A stretch of DNA of 64,000 nt from Nocardioides sp. S5. GTDB taxonomy: Bacteria > Actinomycetota > Actinomycetes > Propionibacteriales > Nocardioidaceae. Within the stretch, counting starts at the first letter, position 1. Every line of letters begins with the position of its first letter. This document shows, one piece after another, positions 37,842-46,210 of the stretch. The notes beneath the pieces are model-generated. The model was not told the origin of the DNA and did not search any database. It saw only the letters and a program-made list of their open reading frames with translations. A program made the translations under genes and the position numbers. The stretch is from assembly GCF_017310035.1 (NCBI RefSeq), contig NZ_CP022296.1, positions 3,100,001 to 3,164,000 of the forward strand, given 5' to 3'.

Positions 37842-39442
37842 GAGGCGGCTGCCGTCACCACGCGGGCGGGGAGGGTGCAGGCGGAGCTGCTGGAGCGCAG
37901 GGCCAGCGCGAGCGTCGCCTCCGCGACACCCGGGCGCGGCACACCAGCACAGTCGGCCACGGTCCACGCGAGGCGCTGGACCCGGGTGAGACCCCGGCGG
38001 GTGAGCGTCCCGTCGCCCAGCTGGTCGTCGACGAGTCGCTGGGCGTCGGGCTCCAACGGCCACCTCTCGGCGAGGACCGGGCCGGGCACGGACGCGTTGA
38101 CCAACCAGGCGCAGTCGCGGAACCGCCGCGCCTGACGCATCCGGGCGTCCTCGACGCGGGCCCTGACGTCGGCCGACGACTCCGGAGCCGGTCCGAAGCC
38201 CTGGCCGCGCGGACCCAGCTGGGGACGCACCTCCATCCAGATGTCGACGCGGTCGAGGATCGGCCCGCTGAGCTTGCGCTGGTAGTGGGATCGCTGGACC
38301 TCGGTGCAGTCGCACGCCTGCGGCGCCTGCGCGTGGAAGTTGCCGCACGGGCACGGGTTGGCGGCGAGCACGACGAGGGACCGGGCGGGGTAGGTGGCGG
38401 ACTCGTCGCCGCGGGCGATGGTCACCTCCCCGGACTCCAGCGGCTGGCGCATCGCCTCGATGACGTCGGTGCGGAAGTGGGGGAACTCGTCGAGGAAGAG
38501 CACCCCGTGGTGGGCCAGGCTCACCTGCCCGGGGTGCACACGTCCCGACCCGCCGCCCAGGACGCTCGCCGCCGACGCACCGTGGTGGGGCGCGAACCAC
38601 GGTGGGCGGCGCAGCAGGCCGGCCCCCTGCGGCAGGATGCCAGCCACCGAGTGCAGCGCGGACACCTCGAGCGACTGCTCGGTGGTCAGGTCGGGCAGGA
38701 TCGTCGGGATCCGCTCGGCGATCGATGTCTTGCCGGTGCCGCGGGGCCCGACCAGCATCAGCGGGTGTCCGCCCGCGGCCGCGACCTCGACGGCGTAGCG
38801 GACGTCCTCGAGTCCGTCGAGGTCGCGCAGGTCGAGGTCGTCGAGGCGGTCCTCGCCGCGCCAGGTGGCCAGCGGGCTGCCCGACGGCCCAACCACCGGA
38901 GGCGCCTGGGGCACCTCGGCGCCGCGCAGCACGGCGGAGACCTGGGCGAGTGAGCGCACGCCGAACACGGTCATGCCCGGGACCAGCCCGGCCTCGGCCG
39001 CCTGTGGCTCCGGCACGAAGACCCGGGTGATGCCGTGGGAGGCCGCGGCGATGACCATCGGGAGCACCCCCGGCACCGGGCGGAGGCCGCCCGAGACGGA
39101 GAGCTCGCCGACGAAGGCCCATCCCTCGAGGAGGTCGGGGGTGAGGTCCTTGTGGGACTTGTCGGCCGCCATCACCGCGACGGCGATGGCGAGGTCGTAG
39201 TGGGTGCCGCCCTTGGGCAGGTCGGCCGGCGAGAGCAGGATCGTGACCCGCTTGGTGGCCGGGAACCGGCCGCAGTCGTTGTTGATCGCCATCCGCACGC
39301 GGTCGCGGGCCTCGGACAGGCTCTTGTCGACCCGGCCGACCAGTGTGGTGCCGACGACGCCCGGCGAGACGTCGACCTGCACGTCGATCACGTGCCCGTC
39401 CGGCCCCTTGAGGGCCAGCGACCGTGCCGTCGCGAAGGCCAT
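37838..39442 (-). CDS. comM: YifB/ComM family Mg chelatase-like AAA+ ATPase
   Basis: A 534-residue helicase-like ATPase linked to DNA uptake in other bacteria. The N-terminal domain starts MAFATARSLALKGPDGHVID, followed by the AAA+ core with Walker A GPRGTGKTSIAERIP, Walker B VLFLDEFP and the Cys-rich NPCPCGNFHAQAPQACDC that probably binds zinc. The C-terminal helical domain follows. It is between yraN (1-base overlap) and dprA (4-base overlap), so the three are co-translated. Confidence 0.95.
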   Translation of the reverse strand: MAFATARSLALKGPDGHVIDVQVDVSPGVVGTTLVGRVDKSLSEARDRVRMAINNDCGRFPATKRVTILLSPADLPKGGTHYDLAIAVAVMAADKSHKDLTPDLLEGWAFVGELSVSGGLRPVPGVLPMVIAAASHGITRVFVPEPQAAEAGLVPGMTVFGVRSLAQVSAVLRGAEVPQAPPVVGPSGSPLATWRGEDRLDDLDLRDLDGLEDVRYAVEVAAAGGHPLMLVGPRGTGKTSIAERIPTILPDLTTEQSLEVSALHSVAGILPQGAGLLRRPPWFAPHHGASAASVLGGGSGRVHPGQVSLAHHGVLFLDEFPHFRTDVIEAMRQPLESGEVTIARGDESATYPARSLVVLAANPCPCGNFHAQAPQACDCTEVQRSHYQRKLSGPILDRVDIWMEVRPQLGPRGQGFGPAPESSADVRARVEDARMRQARRFRDCAWLVNASVPGPVLAERWPLEPDAQRLVDDQLGDGTLTRRGLTRVQRLAWTVADCAGVPRPGVAEATLALALRSSSSACTLPARVVTAAAS

Positions 39443-39843
39443 CAGCCGATGCCTTCCACGTGCTCGACCTCGACCGGGCGACCCGGCGGGGCCAGGACGC
39501 CGACCATGTCGATGCGGATGTCCTCGGGGTGGCAGTCATGGACCCGGAGCCACCGCGCGGCGAGGCGTCGCAGCCGCGCCACCTTGGCCGGCGTGACTGC
39601 CTCGAGCGGGTCGCCGTAGTCGGTCGAGGTGCGGGTCTTCACCTCGCAGATCACCAGGACCGCGCCGTCGCGCAGGACGAGGTCGATCTCCCCGGCGTCG
39701 CAGCGCCAGTTGCGGTCGACGAGCACCAGGCCCAGGCGCGTCAGGTGGCGGGCGGCGATGGTCTCGCCGCGCTCGCCGAGCAGGCGTCGGTGCTCGGCGG
39801 CAGGGTCGGGCGCGAAGGGTGAGGCGGCTGCGGTGCGGGCCAT
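39442..39843 (-). CDS. yraN: UPF0102 (YraN) nuclease-like protein
   Basis: A 133-residue restriction-endonuclease-fold protein with GERGETIAARHLTRLGLVL then NWRCDAGEIDLVLRD and VLVICEVKTR, the E-x-x-D...E-V-K metal-binding pattern of the family. It has no known function in actinobacteria. It leads yraN-comM-dprA. A perfect hairpin at 39848-39881 covers the GGAAGG ribosome binding site. The ATG at 39843 gives MARTAAASPFAPDPA. Confidence 0.92.
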   Translation of the reverse strand: MARTAAASPFAPDPAAEHRRLLGERGETIAARHLTRLGLVLVDRNWRCDAGEIDLVLRDGAVLVICEVKTRTSTDYGDPLEAVTPAKVARLRRLAARWLRVHDCHPEDIRIDMVGVLAPPGRPVEVEHVEGIG

Positions 39844-39847
39844 CGTG

Positions 39848-39881
39848 GGTGCCTTCCGGTCGGACAGATCGGGAAGGCACC
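39848..39881 (-). promoter_or_regulatory. Hairpin hiding the yraN ribosome binding site
   Basis: GGTGCCTTCC (39848-39857) and GGAAGGCACC (39872-39881) are perfect 10-base complements with a 14-base loop. Read on the minus strand the 3-prime arm carries GGAAGG eight bases before the yraN ATG and the 5-prime arm is complementary to it, so the stem would block translation until opened. Confidence 0.55.
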
Positions 39882-39985
39882 AGCACACATCGGCGAACCG
39901 ACACCGGCCCGGGGCGCGGCCCCGTGGCTGTGGACAACGGCCGCTGGGCGTCGCCTGTGGACGGTTGGTGGCCCGCGTCCGGCGG

Positions 39986-40294
39986 TCAGTCCTTGGGCGG
40001 GTCGATCTCCTGCGGCGCGAGCTCCTCCACGTTGACGTCCTTGAAGGTCAGCACCTTGACGTTCTTGGCGAAGCGCGCGGGGCGGTACATGTCCCAGACC
40101 CAGGCGTCGGTCATCGACACCTCGAAGAAGACGTCGCCGCTCTCCGAGCGGGCCTTCACGTCGACCTGGTTGCAGAGGTAGAACCGCCGGTCGGTCTCCA
40201 CGACGTACTTGAAGATCCCCACGACGTCGCGGTACTCGCGATAGAGGGTGAGCTCCATCTCGGTCTCGTACTTCTCGAGATCCTCGGCGCTCAT
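39986..40294 (-). CDS. DUF2469-family small protein
   Basis: A 102-residue acidic cytoplasmic protein, MSAEDLEKYETEMELTLYRE then YRDVVGIFKYVVETDRRFYL and VFFEVSMTDAWVWDMYRP, which matches DUF2469, conserved in actinobacteria directly after rnhB. It overlaps rnhB by four bases (ATGA), so coupling is likely. The function is not known. The stretch 39882-39985 downstream is non-coding. Confidence 0.85.
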   Translation of the reverse strand: MSAEDLEKYETEMELTLYREYRDVVGIFKYVVETDRRFYLCNQVDVKARSESGDVFFEVSMTDAWVWDMYRPARFAKNVKVLTFKDVNVEELAPQEIDPPKD

Positions 40295-41076
40295 GCGTCC
40301 TCCTCCGTCGTGTCGGGCTCCGTGCTGTCCGGCTCCGGTTCGCCACCGGGTGTGGCCGGCGACCCCGGCCCGAGACTAGTGGCCGGATCCAGCGGCAGGT
40401 CCGGCGGCGGCTCGAGGCCGGCGGCGCGGCGTACGTTGACGAAGCGCATGCGGTGCACCGGCGAGGGGCCGTGCTCGATCAGGGCGGCCTCGTGCTCGGT
40501 GGTGATGTAGCCCTTGTGGGTCGCGAAGTCGTAGGCCGGCCAGTCCTCGTGCAGCTCCACCATCAGACGGTCGCGTGTCACCTTGGCGATGACCGACGCG
40601 GCCGCGATGCAGGCGGCGACGCGGTCGCCCTTCCACACCGCCAGGCCCGGCACGCCGAGCCCGTCGACCGGGAAGCCGTCGGTGAGGACGTACGCCGGAC
40701 GGGTGTCGAGCCGGGCGACCGCGCGGCGCAGCGCCTCGACGTTGGCGACGTGCATGCCGAGCCGGTCGCACTCCTCGTTGTCGATCACCACGACCGACCA
40801 CGCCAGTGCGCGGCGTACGACCTGGGCATAGACCCGCTCGCGTGCCGCCTCGGTGAGCAGCTTGCTGTCGGCCAGGCCCGGCACGATCCCGGCACGGCCC
40901 GGCGGCAGCACGACCGCACCGGCTACCAGCGGTCCGGCGCAGGCTCCGCGCCCGGCCTCGTCGACCCCGGCGATCGGCTCGAGGCCGGCGCGGCGCAACG
41001 CACGCTCGTAGCCGTAGAGCCCGGCGTCGCGGCGTACGGTCACGCCGCCCTGCAGGGAGGGGGGCGGCTGGCTCAC
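40291..41076 (-). CDS. rnhB: Ribonuclease HII
   Basis: Removes RNA from RNA-DNA hybrids, including single misincorporated ribonucleotides. The 261-residue product has the catalytic motif GVDEAGRGACAGPLV and the later VLTDGFPV, AACIAAASVIAKVTRDRLM and WPAYDFATHKGYITTEHEAA. A disordered Pro/Glu/Thr tail of about 30 residues follows. GTG 41076 overlaps the lepB stop by four bases (GTGA). The frame is open far upstream but has no family sequence there. Confidence 0.94.
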   Translation of the reverse strand: MSQPPPSLQGGVTVRRDAGLYGYERALRRAGLEPIAGVDEAGRGACAGPLVAGAVVLPPGRAGIVPGLADSKLLTEAARERVYAQVVRRALAWSVVVIDNEECDRLGMHVANVEALRRAVARLDTRPAYVLTDGFPVDGLGVPGLAVWKGDRVAACIAAASVIAKVTRDRLMVELHEDWPAYDFATHKGYITTEHEAALIEHGPSPVHRMRFVNVRRAAGLEPPPDLPLDPATSLGPGSPATPGGEPEPDSTEPDTTEEDA

Positions 41077-41870
41077 GACGCGTCCGGGACGTCCTCGAAC
41101 GTGTCCGGGCGGGGGTTCCAGCGGAAGCGGTCGGCCGGCCAGAGCAGCACGAACACCTTGCCGACGACGAGGTCGACCGGCACGAACTCGTCGCCGGGCA
41201 CGCACTCGGTCGCGTCGGGGCGGCACATCTTGGCCGAGGAGTCCGCCGACTGGGAGCGGTTGTCGCCCATCACGAAGACGTGTCCCTCGGGGATCGGACC
41301 GACCTCCCAGTCCTCGGTGCAGTCCGTCGGCATCGGCCCGGCGCACGACTTCTTGCCGCGCTTGACGTAGGCGCCCTCGTCGAGGGGCTCACCGTTGACC
41401 AGGAGCCGGCCCTGGTCGTCGCAGCACTCGATGGTGTCGCCGGCGACGCCGATGACGCGCTTCACCAGGTGCCCGCCGGTCGGGTACAGGCCGATCTTGG
41501 CCATCCCCTTCGCGATCGGGTTGGTGGGACCGGCACTGTCCATGGGGGGGAGCCAGCCGCCCGGGTCCTTGAAGACGACCACGTCGCCGCGCTCGGGCTC
41601 ACCGCCCCAGTAGGACACCTTCTCGATGAGGATCCGGTCGTTGAGGATGAGGCCCGGCTCCATCGACTCCGAGGGGATGTAGAAGGCCTGGACGAAGAAC
41701 GTCTTGATGACCACCGCCAGCACGAGCGCCACGCTCAGCAGCAGCACGGTCTCCTGCCACAGCGGCAGCTGCTTGCGCTTCGGCTTGCCCGAGCGGGTCA
41801 CCCCAGAACGCGACGACCGCGGTTCCTCGTCGGTGGAGATCGACGTGGAACCGCGGTCATCAGAAGTCAC
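41073..41870 (-). CDS. lepB: Signal peptidase I
   Basis: Cleaves signal peptides of secreted proteins. The 265-residue protein has a cytoplasmic N-tail, one hydrophobic segment (about 42-60, LLLSVALVLAVVIKTFFVQA) and the catalytic dyad: Ser69 in IPSESMEPG and Lys137 in LVKRVIGVAGD. The box GDNRSQSADSS is also typical. rnhB follows with a 4-base overlap and rplS precedes it by 58 bases. Its clients include the secreted proteins in this window. Confidence 0.95.
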   Translation of the reverse strand: MTSDDRGSTSISTDEEPRSSRSGVTRSGKPKRKQLPLWQETVLLLSVALVLAVVIKTFFVQAFYIPSESMEPGLILNDRILIEKVSYWGGEPERGDVVVFKDPGGWLPPMDSAGPTNPIAKGMAKIGLYPTGGHLVKRVIGVAGDTIECCDDQGRLLVNGEPLDEGAYVKRGKKSCAGPMPTDCTEDWEVGPIPEGHVFVMGDNRSQSADSSAKMCRPDATECVPGDEFVPVDLVVGKVFVLLWPADRFRWNPRPDTFEDVPDAS

Positions 41871-41928
41871 TCGCAGAGACTAACCAGTCACTGGGCGAAG
41901 CCACGCGTCAGGCGCGCAGCCCACCAGC

Positions 41929-42279
41929 TCACGCCTCGCGGCGCTCCTTGATCTTGGCAGCCTTGCCGCGCAGGTTGCGCAGGTAGTAGAGCTTGGCGCG
42001 ACGGACGTCACCGCGGGTCACGACCTCGATCTTCTCGAAGATCGGGGAGTTCAGCGGGAAGGTGCGCTCGACGCCGACGCCGAAGGAGACCTTGCGGACG
42101 GTGAAGGTGCGGCCGACGCCCGAGCCGTGGATCCGGATCACGACGCCCTGGAACACCTGGACACGCGAGCGGCTGCCCTCGATGACCTTGACGTGGACCT
42201 TGATGTTGTCGCCGGCGCGGAAGGCCGGGACGTCGTCACGCTTGAGGGAGTTGCCGAGTTCGGCGATGACATTGGTCAT
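41929..42279 (-). CDS. rplS: 50S ribosomal protein L19
   Basis: A 116-residue large-subunit protein at the interface with the 30S. It begins [20 protein letters not shown], with [40 protein letters not shown] and [17 protein letters not shown], all family-typical. It follows trmD after a 197-bp leader and precedes lepB. ATG 42279 is the only sensible start. Confidence 0.97.
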   Translation of the reverse strand: MTNVIAELGNSLKRDDVPAFRAGDNIKVHVKVIEGSRSRVQVFQGVVIRIHGSGVGRTFTVRKVSFGVGVERTFPLNSPIFEKIEVVTRGDVRRAKLYYLRNLRGKAAKIKERREA

Positions 42280-42296
42280 GACGTGCTCCTCGCGAG

Positions 42297-42487
42297 TGCC
42301 ACAGGTCAGCCGCGGAATCTTCGGGTGGGTGGATTCGGCTGGTGCTCGACGTGGCCGGCCGGCGCGCCCCCTGTGGCAGGTGCGGTTCGACGGGACCCCG
42401 GGGCGGTGCATCTGCGATGCGTCCGGGCGACCCTGGCCTCGAGCGGACCAGTGCAGAAGTCTGCCAGAGCGTGCCGTCAGCGTGAAA
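42297..42487 (-). promoter_or_regulatory. rplS promoter and structured leader
   Basis: On the minus strand a candidate -35 TTTCAC (42482-42487) and -10 CAGACT (42458-42463), 18 bases apart, sit at the 3-prime end of trmD, in the context TCTGGCAGACT. The leader that follows holds TGCCACAG (42297-42304) and CTGTGGCA (42371-42378), an 8-base long-range inverted repeat. The rpsP promoter shares the TCTGGCAGA core. Confidence 0.45.
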
Positions 42488-43655
42488 TCCGCTGACCGGC
42501 CCTCTTGGTGAGCACGACGGCGCCGCGCGGGGCCTCGCGGTCCGGCCGGAGCCGGAAGCCGGCCTTCTTGTACATCCGCAGGTTGTCCACCGACCCGGCG
42601 CCCGTGAAGAGCACGTAGGTCTGCGCCTCGCGCGGCGCGAGGTCCTCGACCAGCTCCAGCAGCGCGCGGCCCAGGCCACGGCCCTGGAGGTCCGGGGCGA
42701 CCATGATGCGGCCGATGTCCCACTCGCCGTGGGCGTCGAGGCGGCCCCGGACCGCACCGACCAGCCGCCCCGAGCCCGGGTCGCGCGCGACCATCACGGC
42801 CCACTCCCCCAGCCAGCGGCGTACGTCGTCGAGCGACTCGGTGAGCGCCGGGATCTCCACGCCGGGGTTGGCGATGAGCTCCTGGAGCCAGCAGGCCCGC
42901 TGGAGGGTGTAGAGCTCGCCGGCGTCGGCCAGGACCGCAGGGCGTACGTCGAGGTCGGCGAGGCCGCGCACGGCGGCGGTCGACGGCAGCAAGTCCGGAC
43001 GGCGCTCGGCGGTGCGGTGCTCGGCCTGCTCGCGGCGCCACGCCGCGATGCGCCCGTGGTCGCCGGAGAGGAGCACCTCGGGCACCTCGCGACCCTGCCA
43101 CGAGGCGGGCTTGGTGTAGACGGGGTACTCCAGCAGGCCGTCGGCATGGGACTCCTCGACGAGGGACTCCGCATTGCCCATGAACCCCGGGATGAGCCGT
43201 ACGACGGCCTCGGTGATCGCCAGCGCCGCGACCTCGCCGCCGTTGAGGACGTAGTCGCCCAGCGACACCTCCCGCACCGTGCCGAGGGTGGCGGCGTGCT
43301 CGATGACGCGCTGGTCGATGCCCTCGTAGCGCCCGCAGGCGAACACGAGGTGCTCGTGCGTGCTCAGCTCGTGGGCGAGCTGCTGGGTGAAGGGCTCACC
43401 GCTGGGCGTGGTGAAGATGATCGTGGCACCGTGCGCGACGTCGTCGAGCGCGTGGCCCCAGGGCTCGGGCTTCATGACCATCCCGGCGCCGCCGCCGTAC
43501 GGGGTGTCGTCGACGGTGTGGTGACGGTCGGTGGTCCACTGCCGCAGGTCGTGCACGCCGATGTCGAGCAGGCCCTTGGCGCGCGCCTTGCCGGGCAGGC
43601 TGAGCTCGAGGGGGGCGAGGTAGTCGGGGAAGATCGTGACGACGTCGATCCTCAC
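42477..43655 (-). CDS. trmD: tRNA m1G37 methyltransferase TrmD fused to a GNAT domain
   Basis: Residues 1-230 are TrmD, the SPOUT enzyme that methylates G37 of t[51 protein letters not shown] and [15 protein letters not shown]. From about 237 to 392 the same ORF continues into a GNAT acetyltransferase domain ([32 protein letters not shown]). There is no stop or frame change at the junction, so it is a single 392-residue fusion, roughly 150 residues longer than normal TrmD. It overlaps rimM by four bases. Acetyl acceptor unknown. Confidence 0.93.
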   Translation of the reverse strand: MRIDVVTIFPDYLAPLELSLPGKARAKGLLDIGVHDLRQWTTDRHHTVDDTPYGGGAGMVMKPEPWGHALDDVAHGATIIFTTPSGEPFTQQLAHELSTHEHLVFACGRYEGIDQRVIEHAATLGTVREVSLGDYVLNGGEVAALAITEAVVRLIPGFMGNAESLVEESHADGLLEYPVYTKPASWQGREVPEVLLSGDHGRIAAWRREQAEHRTAERRPDLLPSTAAVRGLADLDVRPAVLADAGELYTLQRACWLQELIANPGVEIPALTESLDDVRRWLGEWAVMVARDPGSGRLVGAVRGRLDAHGEWDIGRIMVAPDLQGRGLGRALLELVEDLAPREAQTYVLFTGAGSVDNLRMYKKAGFRLRPDREAPRGAVVLTKRAGQRISR

Positions 43656-44236
43656 GGTGCGGCGTCCTGCCCGTCGCTGTCGTCGGGGAACGGCGTCACC
43701 AGCCCAGGCCGGTCGGCGACGACGATCCGGCCTGCGTCGAGGTCGACCTCCGGCACGAGCGCGGAGACGAAGGGCACGAGCGTGTCGCGCCCGTCGGGGG
43801 TGCGCACGGTCAGCAGGTCCTGCGCGGACCCGTGCACGAGGGCCTTCACCTGGCCCAGCAGGGTCCCGTCGAGGTCGACGACGTCGAGGCCCACCAGCTG
43901 GTGGTCGTAGTACTCGTCGGGGTCCTCGGGCATGTCGTCGGGCCCGATGGTGGCGTGGAGGACCGTGCCGCGCGCGGCCTCGGCCGCGTTGCGGTCGGCG
44001 AGCTCCTCGAAGGTGACCAGGAGGGTGCTCTGGTGCCAGCGGGCGCGGGCGACGGTGAGGCTCGCGGGTCGCCGGTCCGCGCCGGCCGGGGCCTCGGCGC
44101 GCAGCGTCGTACCGGGGGCGAAGCGGCGATCGGGCTCGTCGGTGCGGACGTCGAGGGTGACCTCGCCGCGGATGCCGTGGGGCTTGCCGATGCGGCCGAC
44201 CACGACCTCGATCTCGCCGGGCTGCTTGTCGCTCAC
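43652..44236 (-). CDS. rimM: 16S rRNA-processing protein RimM
   Basis: Helps assembly of the 30S head. The 194-residue protein has the N-terminal barrel ([32 protein letters not shown]) and the C-terminal PRC barrel ([37 protein letters not shown]). It couples to trmD by four bases. Two related palindromes lie upstream and it is separated from khpA by a strong terminator, so the rimM-trmD transcript may have its own promoter. Confidence 0.95.
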   Translation of the reverse strand: MSDKQPGEIEVVVGRIGKPHGIRGEVTLDVRTDEPDRRFAPGTTLRAEAPAGADRRPASLTVARARWHQSTLLVTFEELADRNAAEAARGTVLHATIGPDDMPEDPDEYYDHQLVGLDVVDLDGTLLGQVKALVHGSAQDLLTVRTPDGRDTLVPFVSALVPEVDLDAGRIVVADRPGLVTPFPDDSDGQDAAP

Positions 44237-44264
44237 GGGGCGAGGCTATCGCTCTCGTCGGGAT

Positions 44265-44344
44265 CCCCGGCCACCCGGGGAACCTCGAGCCTCACCCCCG
44301 AAGCTTCGCACCGGAACCTCCAGTTTCCCCGGGTACCCGGGGAA
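44265..44344. repeat. Two related palindromes upstream of rimM
   Basis: TTCCCCGGGTACCCGGGGAA (44325-44344) is a perfect 20-base palindrome. A related imperfect dyad, CCCCGG and CCGGGG with CCAC between, lies at 44265-44280, about 62 bp away (near six helical turns). Each is accompanied by the string GGAACCTCSAG. They could be operator sites or leader hairpins for rimM-trmD. Confidence 0.55.
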
Positions 44345-44377
44345 CGCGACCGGGTCCACGGACAACCGGAAAATGCC

Positions 44378-44413
44378 CGTCGGGCGCCACCCCGGCTGGG
44401 GTGGCGCCCGACG
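44378..44413. terminator. Strong terminator after khpA
   Basis: CGTCGGGCGCCACCCC (44378-44393) and GGGGTGGCGCCCGACG (44398-44413) pair perfectly over 16 bases with a 4-base loop, 21 bases after the khpA stop. On the minus strand it is followed by GGGCATTTTCC, a short T-run, so this is a good intrinsic terminator. Confidence 0.8.
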
Positions 44414-44434
44414 ATCAGTGCGTGCGTACGTCGC

Positions 44435-44686
44435 TCAGCGGCGGCGGTCGGTGTCGACGAAGTCGACCCGGGCCCCGCCACGGCCCGCGAGGGCCGAGAC
44501 GACGGTGCGGAAGGCAGTCGCGGTGCGGCCGTTGCGGCCGATCACCTTGCCGAGGTCGTCGGGGTGGACCCGGACCTCGAGGATCGAGCCACGACGCATC
44601 TGCTTGTCGCGGACGATGACGTCGTCGGGGTGGTCGACGATGCCACGCACCAGGTGCTCGAGAGCCTCGGCCAGCACGTCGCTCAC
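44435..44686 (-). CDS. khpA: KH-domain RNA-binding protein KhpA
   Basis: An 83-residue single KH domain with the GxxG loop IGRNGRT (about 50-56) that grips single-stranded RNA. The sequence [20 protein letters not shown] and [12 protein letters not shown] match the KhpA family between rpsP and rimM. In other bacteria it pairs with KhpB in RNA regulation and cell envelope growth. It overlaps the rpsP stop by four bases and ends in a strong terminator. Confidence 0.93.
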   Translation of the reverse strand: MSDVLAEALEHLVRGIVDHPDDVIVRDKQMRRGSILEVRVHPDDLGKVIGRNGRTATAFRTVVSALAGRGGARVDFVDTDRRR

Positions 44687-45216
44687 GCCTCGCTCTTGCC
44701 GGCGTCCTCGGCGGTCACCGTCTCGGTGGCCTCCGCGGCGTCGGCAGCACCCTCGGGGGTCTCCGAGGCAGGCACCTCGGCCGGGGCCTCGGTGGTGGCC
44801 TCGGCAGCGGCAGGCTCCTCGGTCTTCTTCTCGGCCTTCTTCTTGGTGGTCGTCGCGGCGCCCTTGGGCTCGGCGGCGGCCTCCTTGAGGGCCTCGTTGA
44901 AGATGTCGAGCTTGGAGCGCTTGGGCTCCTTCACCTTGAGGGTGCCCTCGGCGCCCGGCAGGCCCTTGAACTTCTGCCAGTCACCGGTGACCTTGAGGAT
45001 GGCCTCGACGGCCTCGGAGGGCTGCGCGCCCACGCCGAGCCAGTACTGCGCCCGGTCGGAGGTCACCTCGATGAAGGAGGGCTCCTCCTTCGGGTGGTAC
45101 TTGCCGATCTCCTCGAGCACCCGACCGTCGCGCTTCTTGCGCGAGTCGACGACGACGATGCGGTACTGCGGCACCCGGATCTTGCCCAGGCGCTTCAAAC
45201 GAATCTTGACGGCCAC
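44683..45216 (-). CDS. rpsP: 30S ribosomal protein S16 with long acidic tail
   Basis: A 177-residue S16. Residues 1-85 are typical ([58 protein letters not shown]). The remaining roughly 90 residues are Lys-rich then Ala/Glu/Thr-rich low complexity ending KSEA, about twice the usual length. Similar tails are on S2 and RbfA here, as is common in high-GC actinobacteria. khpA follows with a 4-base overlap. Confidence 0.95.
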   Translation of the reverse strand: MAVKIRLKRLGKIRVPQYRIVVVDSRKKRDGRVLEEIGKYHPKEEPSFIEVTSDRAQYWLGVGAQPSEAVEAILKVTGDWQKFKGLPGAEGTLKVKEPKRSKLDIFNEALKEAAAEPKGAATTTKKKAEKKTEEPAAAEATTEAPAEVPASETPEGAADAAEATETVTAEDAGKSEA

Positions 45217-45344
45217 GTTTGTGGTGTCTCCTCAGGAATTGTCGTGGTTGAGCGACCCTCGCCAGGTGGGGACCGGGTCTGGCCGCTCGATGGGCGCTGC
45301 GTCGCACGGATGAGAGGGTCCGGGCGCGCAGGACACGAGGAGGG

Positions 45345-45375
45345 ATTCTGCCAGACGTACGCCGTGGGCCACCAA
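45345..45375 (-). promoter_or_regulatory. Candidate rpsP promoter
   Basis: Minus strand -10 CAGAAT (45345-45350) in TCTGGCAGAAT, with a weaker -35-like TTGGTG (45370-45375), 19 bases away, in the 170-bp region upstream of rpsP. The -10 core matches that ahead of rplS. Spacing is one to two bases longer than ideal. Confidence 0.35.
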
Positions 45376-45386
45376 TCGCCCGGGGC

Positions 45387-46043
45387 TCAGTCCGCGTCGA
45401 GGCCGATGAAGGACCGGACCGCGGCTGCGCCGGTGACCTCGACCGGCACGTCGCCGCGGACGAACGCCTCCGGCGTGAGCACCAGGCCCTGGTTGAGCGC
45501 GAGCTCGCCCTCGCGCCGCTTGATCCGGCTGACCACGGTCGGCCGGTAGCCCACGTTGCGTGAGACGCCGAGGGAGGCGGGGTTGTCGAGGAACGCGGCG
45601 GAGGTGATCTCCTCGAACCCGAGGTGGTCGAAGAGCAGGGCGCACATCGCGCGGCGCATCGCGGTGCCCAGGCCGCGTCCCTGGAACTCGCGGCCGAGCC
45701 ACGAGCCTGTCTCACCGGTGCGGGTCACCGGGAAGTGCCTGGCCGTGACGCCCTGGCAGCCGATCACCCGGCCCTCGAGCAGGACGGCGAGGTCGAGGCA
45801 GAAGTCGTCGGGCGAGAAGGCGGCGCGCTTGCCCCAGTGGTAGGCCGCGGTGTTGCGCGACAGCTGCCCGGACGGGACTGCGGTCCACGGGAAGTAGAAC
45901 GGCATCTCGCCCGGGTCGTGGATGCCGGCCTCAGCGAGGTCGCACAGCTCGACGATGAGCTCGTCGCTCAGGCCGCGCAGCTCCAGCGGGCCCGCGACCA
46001 CGCGCAGCGCGAGCGGCGGGAACAGGTCAGCGGTGGTGGTCAT
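45387..46043 (-). CDS. GNAT-family N-acetyltransferase, RimJ/RimL-like
   Basis: A 218-residue cytoplasmic protein. The acetyl-CoA motif is GSWLGREFQGRGLGTAMRRA, followed by LFDHLGFEEITSAAFLDNPA and SLGVSRNVGYR, in the order seen in RimJ/RimL-type enzymes that acetylate protein N-termini or small substrates. The open frame continues to 46196 but ATG 46043 (MTTTADLFPPLALRV) fits the fold and avoids overlapping the divergent gene. Substrate unknown. It is transcribed away from the secreted protein at 46211. Confidence 0.85.
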   Translation of the reverse strand: MTTTADLFPPLALRVVAGPLELRGLSDELIVELCDLAEAGIHDPGEMPFYFPWTAVPSGQLSRNTAAYHWGKRAAFSPDDFCLDLAVLLEGRVIGCQGVTARHFPVTRTGETGSWLGREFQGRGLGTAMRRAMCALLFDHLGFEEITSAAFLDNPASLGVSRNVGYRPTVVSRIKRREGELALNQGLVLTPEAFVRGDVPVEVTGAAAVRSFIGLDAD

Positions 46044-46210
46044 GGCTCCATCCCAGCGGCTGGGCGTGCCGCGCACAAATGCAATACCTCTGGGGGGCTG
46101 CATGGCCCGAAATGACCACGGATCGCGACCGTTCGTGGAGTTGTCTGGACCAGTGGGTTGGGACACACTCGGGCGCGTACTCCGTCCCCCAACCACACAG
46201 GAGCACTCTG

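Noticed and set aside
36672..39539. Very long open frame that would extend DprA through comM to 955 residues
   Set aside because: Only the last 389 residues are DprA; the rest is antiframe sequence of comM, and GTG 37841 with a 4-base overlap is a normal start.
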